From Sipunculus nudus (taxonomy: Eukaryota; Annelida; Sipuncula; Golfingiida; Sipunculidae): 64,000 nucleotides of DNA. Position 1 is the stretch's first letter; the number at the start of each line of letters is the position of its first letter. Under the pieces are notes generated by a model. It ran no database searches, was not told where the DNA came from, and saw nothing but the letters and a program-made list of their open reading frames with translations. Below are positions 58,370-64,000 of the stretch, piece after piece. Where the stretch lies: contig CM049312.1 in the NCBI GenBank assembly GCA_026874595.1, positions 57,479,429 through 57,543,428 on the forward strand, given 5' to 3'. The position numbers were made by a program, and so were the translations under genes.

Positions 58370-58905
58370 TACATAAGAAACTTAACGACCGGTGTACTGG
58401 CGTCAGAGGAGGAACGCACTGTAAGGCTCTATGAGGATGCAAATATTTTCGTCAATTTTGATAATGCCGCTTAGCCTGCAAGTACGCTGTCTCTTTTCAT
58501 AATCCAGATCAATCGTTAGCTTTTTAGTATACTTTCTAACGACACCTACCATGTGCGAGAAAAAAATCCGTTTTAACTTAACATATTGGTAAATTCCATG
58601 TATGTTGAATCCTGCATGTATGTTAAATTTCTGACTGCATGGGTTGCACGGGATACTCGACAGTAGCCAACTTGTACGCGATACAGAAAATGATTCGTTA
58701 ACATAGAGATTTTCCGTTAAGTTTGTGAGTTCTGTGGTTTGTGTATTTTTTTGTGTTAATTCATTATGCTGGCCCATAAATTTATTTACAGATTATCGAC
58801 TGTTTACTAATACACAAATGCAACCTGATGTATAACGTTGCAGTACATTCACCCGCATGGCTTGTATCACAACTTAAGTAACGCTTCCCTGGCCAATAGA
58901 CTTTA
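58370..58905 (+). repeat. Dispersed repeat A, copy 3
   Basis: ACTGGCGTCAGAGG, GATGCAAATATTTTCGTCA, GTTAGC, TACTTTCTAA, the CATAGAGATTTTCCGTTAAG block and GCAACCTGATG follow the order of the copy at 10020. A 124-codon reverse-strand frame inside it is not kept in the other copies. Confidence 0.75.
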
Positions 58906-58909
58906 GGGT

Positions 58910-61298
58910 CCTGAATTCGGAAGTCAGGACTTGAAAAATTAGGCCGTGTCCATTCTCGAGAGTAGTAGAAAAAACCCTGCCCCATTATATAAAGTCATAT
59001 AAAACAGATTTGCATTAATGTAGATGAAATATAGCGTTATGTTCATACAGAAAAAGTATTTCGGGCGGACATGTAATTAAAATACAATAATTGACTGTAC
59101 TCAAGACAAGATATAATCTATATTTTTTTTTTTTTTTCCTTTTTCATATGAAGACTTGAGCGACTTCAGATGGTTTAAATGACTAAATGATAGGTCAAAA
59201 GTAGTTAAGGTAAGCCACAACATGGTAGTTTATGATCAGAACTACATTAACAAAAGTCAATATGTGAAGCCTTTGACAAGCATGATAATTCTATATCTTG
59301 AAACATAAAAACTTACGTTTTTATTCAGTATCAGAGAAATAACACTTTAAGAGATGGTCCAGGAAACCTAAGGTTTACTTATGTTTACATGACACTATGA
59401 AATATTTTCCAGTGATTCTTATCTAGGCTAGGTATTTCTTAACAGAAAACATTTTTTTTTTAATTTTGGGTATTGATACCACTTTCAGGGCCAAATTGTT
59501 CCACACATAAAAGATAATAATAATTTGAAGTCGGGTTATGCGAAATGTATTCATGTGTTTGTCGACAGGAACTTATGCACATATAGTCTAAAGTTCACAA
59601 AGAAAAACCTGACCCATGCAGGGCTCGCCAACAGAGTTTAACTGTCTCTACTATTTCAATTATAAACTCTACGACAATTTGCAAATACGGGCGCGGTCAA
59701 CCAAGAGCGTCCCTCCAGCTTCTACTCGGAAGATGTTTGTGTATTTGGAACCAAGCTCCCTCTTCAGGCAGACTTCAACCTTCAGAGTGTCCTCGGTGTT
59801 CTTTCTTCTCGTGTTTCTTTGATCTTGTCAAATCCTGGTAATATCAAAATTTCGACACTGCTCATGACGGCTACCATTTTTCGCACGTTTCTCAAACCAG
59901 GATGTCGCATGTAAGAATTAAGGGCATAAGGCTTGTGATTTTAAGCACATTTCTTCTGCGAATTGGATCCTTTCACGCTATTTTAAATGCAGCAAGACTA
60001 GACTTTTCTCTTATTGATACAATAAGGAAACCCATGTTTTGAGGATGATATATTATTATTAAGCCCATAGATTATGTTTTTCATTCACAAATACAAAGGT
60101 CATAACCTGTCGCAGAGATTTCAAAACGAACTTCTGAAATTCCGTTTTGGTCACGCATTTCTGTAGTTTCTTGTCAGAATCAACAAGGTACCCTCAGTCG
60201 TAATCTAGTTATTACGCTGTCCATCTTTATAGTCAATAAAGCCATTTGACCTGCAATTTCCTGCACAGCAAATATGGTGTGGGAGGATGTTATATTCTGA
60301 CTATTTTCTGACGTAAACCCTTCAGGGTTCTACTAATCACTTTTGATTTTGTATGACTCAAGTGTTTGTTCTGAATTTTCCCATCAATCTTTATTACGTC
60401 AAAATGTAAGTCTATGATTTAGATCAAATCTAAATGTAAACTAGAAATCTTCTTTTTAAGGACTGCAAGCCTCCTTCTGTCTGTTGTGATATATATGCTC
60501 CCCAACCCGTATTTGCATTCACTTGTTCGGCCCATATTCTCAGGTTCATTCTCGGAAAATGGATGTACATTTGTGAATATTTGTCAATAGTAATATCTAA
60601 CATTTAAATCAAACATTTAAATAAGTATCAATTCTGTAATAGTCAAGGGATTAAATTTATGCATTACAGACTTCATTGAAACCTATTTATTTTTGCAGAC
60701 TGCCTGACAGCAATTAAATTGTATTTACGCATGTCCCATCATGTAACTGTATATAATAGCGAATACTTCACCAGAAAAAAAATTCTAAGATGTCACGGAA
60801 GACTGTTTAATAATTAAGACGATGCGACTTTCTACAAGGGTGGAATCTAAGATACCCTATTGGTCCAACGGAAGATAATGTGAAGAAGAGAGGCATCAAC
60901 GGCATCTGAATATATATTAATACGCATATACCGCACTTGCAACAGAGCAGGAAACATAACAGTACGCATAGACGCGCACATGGAAACACATTTAAAGATT
61001 AAGATTATGAATACAGCTACAGCTAACATGTTACATGTCAAGATGTGTACAATGTTAAAGTATCTAATTAACAGTAGGCCCGGGTCAGCCACTGCCTATA
61101 ACTCTTAAATTGCCTTTATTTGCAATATACATTAATTATGTATATTAATTGCACATTCACAATTCAGTGAGGCAGTACGCTGCATGCATGCCATAATAAA
61201 ACTATAGATCTTGGCTTTCATAATCCTCAGAAGTCAGAAACAGATATGACCAAGTGATTTGAACACCAGAAGACAAAATTTAGAACACAAACAAACAC

Positions 61299-61300
<2 letters not shown>
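58910..61300. other. AT-rich non-coding stretch
   Basis: A T-run near 59122-59137; nothing else recognised. Confidence 0.5.
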
Positions 61301-61301
<1 letters not shown>

Positions 61302-61335
<34 letters not shown>

Positions 61336-61369
61336 AACACACACACACACCCTCTCACACACACCCTCT

Positions 61370-61409
<40 letters not shown>
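61302..61409. repeat. (AC)n/(AT)n compound microsatellite
   Basis: Interrupted AC arrays with CCCTCTC breaks, ending in about 9 AT units. Confidence 0.96.
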
Positions 61410-61888
61410 GCTTAATCAATTGTAAAGAAGTTGTGAACGTATTGAACGCGTGTATTTAAAATTCAAATGATACTTTTTTTGAGAGTAAAATTAAGAGGAG
61501 GGTGCGATATCTATAGGAGTAAATAATCTCCTTATGTCATGTTGTCACCCTACATTCGTTTTTTAACTCCTTTCATTTAACTACTGCTTTCTTGAACAGC
61601 TATGAGTGTTCGGAATGTTCACAGCTTTGTATCGCGAATTTTTAACAGGGCTATACTCAGTCCTTCCCTGGCACTGTGCCAAACTTTAAAAAATAAATAC
61701 TACCCAAAAATATTATTATTTTAGTGGCTGTCGATGTTGCCATGCAAATAGAAAACATTTTTTTTTGTAAAACGGTTAACTAGGTTACATTACAGGTCCA
61801 GTAATATTGGACACACATTAGTAATAATGGGCGTTTCTTAGAACCCAACAGAAGGGTTCTTCCTGGAAAATTTGTAAGTTCAAGAGGG

Positions 61889-61891
<3 letters not shown>
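61410..61891. other. Non-coding stretch, nothing recognised
   Basis: No supportable feature. Confidence 0.5.
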
Positions 61892-61947
<56 letters not shown>

Positions 61948-62011
61948 CATGAGGCCTTTTCAACGAAAAATGTATATATAAACAAAATGTATATATATAT
62001 ATATTATATAT

Positions 62012-62071
<60 letters not shown>
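61892..62071. repeat. Two (AT)n tracts
   Basis: 61892-61947 and 61989-62071, separated by about 40 bp of unique sequence. The second ends at the first base of the LTR copy. Confidence 0.96.
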
Positions 62072-62075
<4 letters not shown>

Positions 62076-62857
62076 ACGGAACCTAATATCAACAGATCAC
62101 GTATTCGTCATGAACACAGATTTTGTCAAGGAGATAAAAAAAATCTGTAAATTTGATTCTGTAACACTAGACAGAGTGAAATGTCTAGGGGAATGAATAT
62201 AGAAGTCAGTGGTTTTTTGTTAACAAATGACTATTATTTATTCTAAAAACAACCCTAACATTACAATACACTAAATCAATACAATTACACAGAATAACAG
62301 CGGTATAACATCAAATCAATACAATCACACAGTAAAATAAACAAAGTGCACAGTACCTGGATACCACCACTGTCACAACGATAAGTCCTTTAAAATGTAT
62401 AAGCCAGCGAGCAGTTCACATGAATTCTCTCGGAGAATAACAGTAATATTCATAATCTTAAGTAACATAATCTTGTAACAATCCAGAAAGTAAATGTGAG
62501 ACAGGTAGCACTAGATTGTAAAGTGTTAGTAATAGTAGAATCCCTGAAATTACTGGATAATCGGATAGGTCCCACACGTCTGCGTCCGCTGGAATATTCT
62601 CTCACCTCTCCCTCGGCTCTAAAACACAGCCTCTTTATATAACTTTTCACCTCAAGCCGAGAATTTTCTCGAACCATCTAAAGAATCTAACACGGTATAC
62701 ACGTTCAAAGAACATACTAGAAAAACGATCGCCGTGTCTCAGCATATTAGGGTGAGCTCGGCCAGGTGAGAAAGCCCCAAGATAGCATGACAACGAGAGT
62801 TCAACCAGTACTGATTAAAATGAGAGTGCAACACGCGGCCAGATGCGGGCGCTACAA

Positions 62858-62858
<1 letters not shown>
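62072..62858 (-). mobile_element. Solo LTR-like copy, subfamily 1, between (AT)n tracts
   Basis: Starts TGTTACGGAACCTAATATCA immediately after an (AT)n tract and follows the copy at 21761, including GAGAAAGCCCCAAGATAGCA and CATGACAACGAGAGTTCAA. In sense it has TATATAAAG (reverse strand near 62633-62643). It stops at GGGCGCTACAAG, where the 21761 copy continues for about 55 bp more to GTAACA; here an (AT)n tract follows at once. The sense 5' end is therefore missing or overwritten by microsatellite growth. Confidence 0.85.

Positions 62859-62932
<74 letters not shown>
62859..62932. repeat. (TA)n microsatellite
   Basis: About 36 TA units with one AAA interruption, bordering the truncated LTR end. 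Confidence 0.97.
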
Positions 62933-62935
<3 letters not shown>

Positions 62936-63067
62936 ATAGGTCGTATCTCTGCAATGTCTCTTCTAATATCGCGGGAGACCAAAACCTCCGACCTCTGGTC
63001 CGTTGACCTTATAATTCAAATATAATGCGCATGCGTGTCCTTATCTTCGGGACTACCAGTCATAACA

Positions 63068-63092
63068 TTCAGGGTCGTCAATAAGGGGGGGA
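63068..63092 (+). repeat. GGGTCGTCAATA G-run repeat remnant
   Basis: GGGTCGTCAATAAGGGGGGG resembles GGGGCGTCAATATAGGGGGG at 1252. Confidence 0.4.
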
Positions 63093-63372
63093 TATTTTTT
63101 GCAAGATACTCTTGAAACTAAATTGACACCACTGGCAACATGTATTCCATCTGGGACCTTATTATAAATTATTATCAGGACAAAAACCTCCAAGTGCCAG
63201 ATGGGACCTTTCATTGAGAAAATGGTTCTTGCTGGAACCATAGTTCAAGACAAAACAATGTTGTTTCCTAGAAAAACCCACATGAACCCTTTTTCTTAGA
63301 TTGTAGTGATAAAATTGTATTGATTTCCGCTCTATATTTACTAAATTCTCTCTCTCTCTCCCCTCTGTCTCC

Positions 63373-63377
<5 letters not shown>

Positions 63378-63443
<66 letters not shown>
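63378..63443. repeat. (CT)n(AT)n compound microsatellite
   Basis: A CT-rich lead (63346-63377) passes into about 32 AT units. Confidence 0.96.
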
Positions 63444-63446
<3 letters not shown>

Positions 63447-64000
63447 TGACCCACGAAATCGAAAAAAAAATCCAGTTTAGCTTTCAGATAAAATAAGGGG
63501 CTCCAGTTTTGTTCTCTTGTGCATGGTCGGCTTGGCATGCTCATCTGTTTAATTTGTTTTTCAAACGCCACAATTGTTCTCAATTTAAGTGCAACGTCCT
63601 GGACCTAGTTTCGTGCCGACGCTCAGAAAGCGACAGATGGCGGTACAGGGAAAGAAATGGTGAACCCTGGCGTGGACACCAGGAACAGACATACTCGCGT
63701 GCAGACTAAGTTGGTTTTAGTCCTACATGCTTTAAAATCATCTTCTTGTCATATGAATTATATATATATATAAAGTCTGCAGGGAAGAACTTTAGATCCA
63801 GCCTTCACGTTTAATAATACCCTGGTACTGCCTGGATTTTAAAAAGAAATGTTAAAACTAAATTATGCATATTCACTTCCGAGTGCACATTTAAATATAA
63901 AGGTGAAGGTGGGGGTTTATAGTCTGATATCACCGACGATGTCAGTCAGTCTAATTCGACTTTACACTTTGCCTTCCTGGTCTTTCGGGCCTGTTCATTC
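63444..64000. other. Non-coding stretch to window end
   Basis: Nothing recognised. Confidence 0.5.

Noticed and set aside
58403-58777. 124-codon reverse-strand frame as a gene
   Set aside because: It lies inside dispersed repeat A; the equivalent frame is broken in the copies at 7848 and 10020.
61259-61459. His/Thr-rich peptide frame
   Set aside because: Encoded by (AC)n microsatellite sequence only.

Overview
This window reads as non-coding DNA from an animal nuclear genome, most probably a mollusc and likely a bivalve. The base composition is AT-rich, there are about eighteen long (AT)n tracts, and no reading frame exceeds 141 codons. Several repeats resemble ones I know from bivalve DNA: elements ending in GGAC-rich tails followed by a GCTCA/GAGCTA-type end, tandem units of about 162 bp starting ATGCAAAT..GGCCGC, and the minisatellite word ACGAGATGAC. 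I found no complete protein-coding gene, rRNA, functional tRNA or CRISPR array. The species call is inference from recollection of repeat families, not from a search.

Layout. 0-7 kb: a near-perfect 104-bp palindrome set between two (AT)n tracts, two GGAC-tailed repeat ends, a minisatellite abutting an LTR fragment, a CpG-rich patch (4.6-5.6 kb) and a 42-bp duplication inside a long hairpin. 7.8-12 kb: two copies of a dispersed repeat (third copy at 58.4 kb) and a MITE-like inverted-repeat element. 15.7-16 kb: a short reverse-strand fragment resembling the first motif of a RecQ-type helicase. 21.7-27.2 kb: three members of an LTR family, a 28-bp tandem repeat and a foldback repeat. 28.5 kb: a pogo/Tigger-like MITE. 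30-33 kb: two tRNA-derived SINE copies. 37 kb: a 45-bp minisatellite. 44.4-45.6 kb: a four-copy 302-bp tandem array. 46.8-53.4 kb: about 160-bp satellite-like units in both orientations, two tandem duplications beside (AT)n tracts, and another SINE. 53.6 and 62.1 kb: two further LTR copies. 56.5-57.0 kb: a roughly 17-copy 31-bp minisatellite.

The main result is a dispersed family of solo-LTR-like sequences (TGTTAC...GTAACA ends, about 0.8 kb, TATA box, AATAAA signal). Two copies carry 4-bp target duplications, and two of the five larger copies touch (AT)n tracts. No internal gag or pol sequence accompanies any of them here. Most open reading frames are AT-repeat or chance frames; three are listed at low confidence because of length or composition only.
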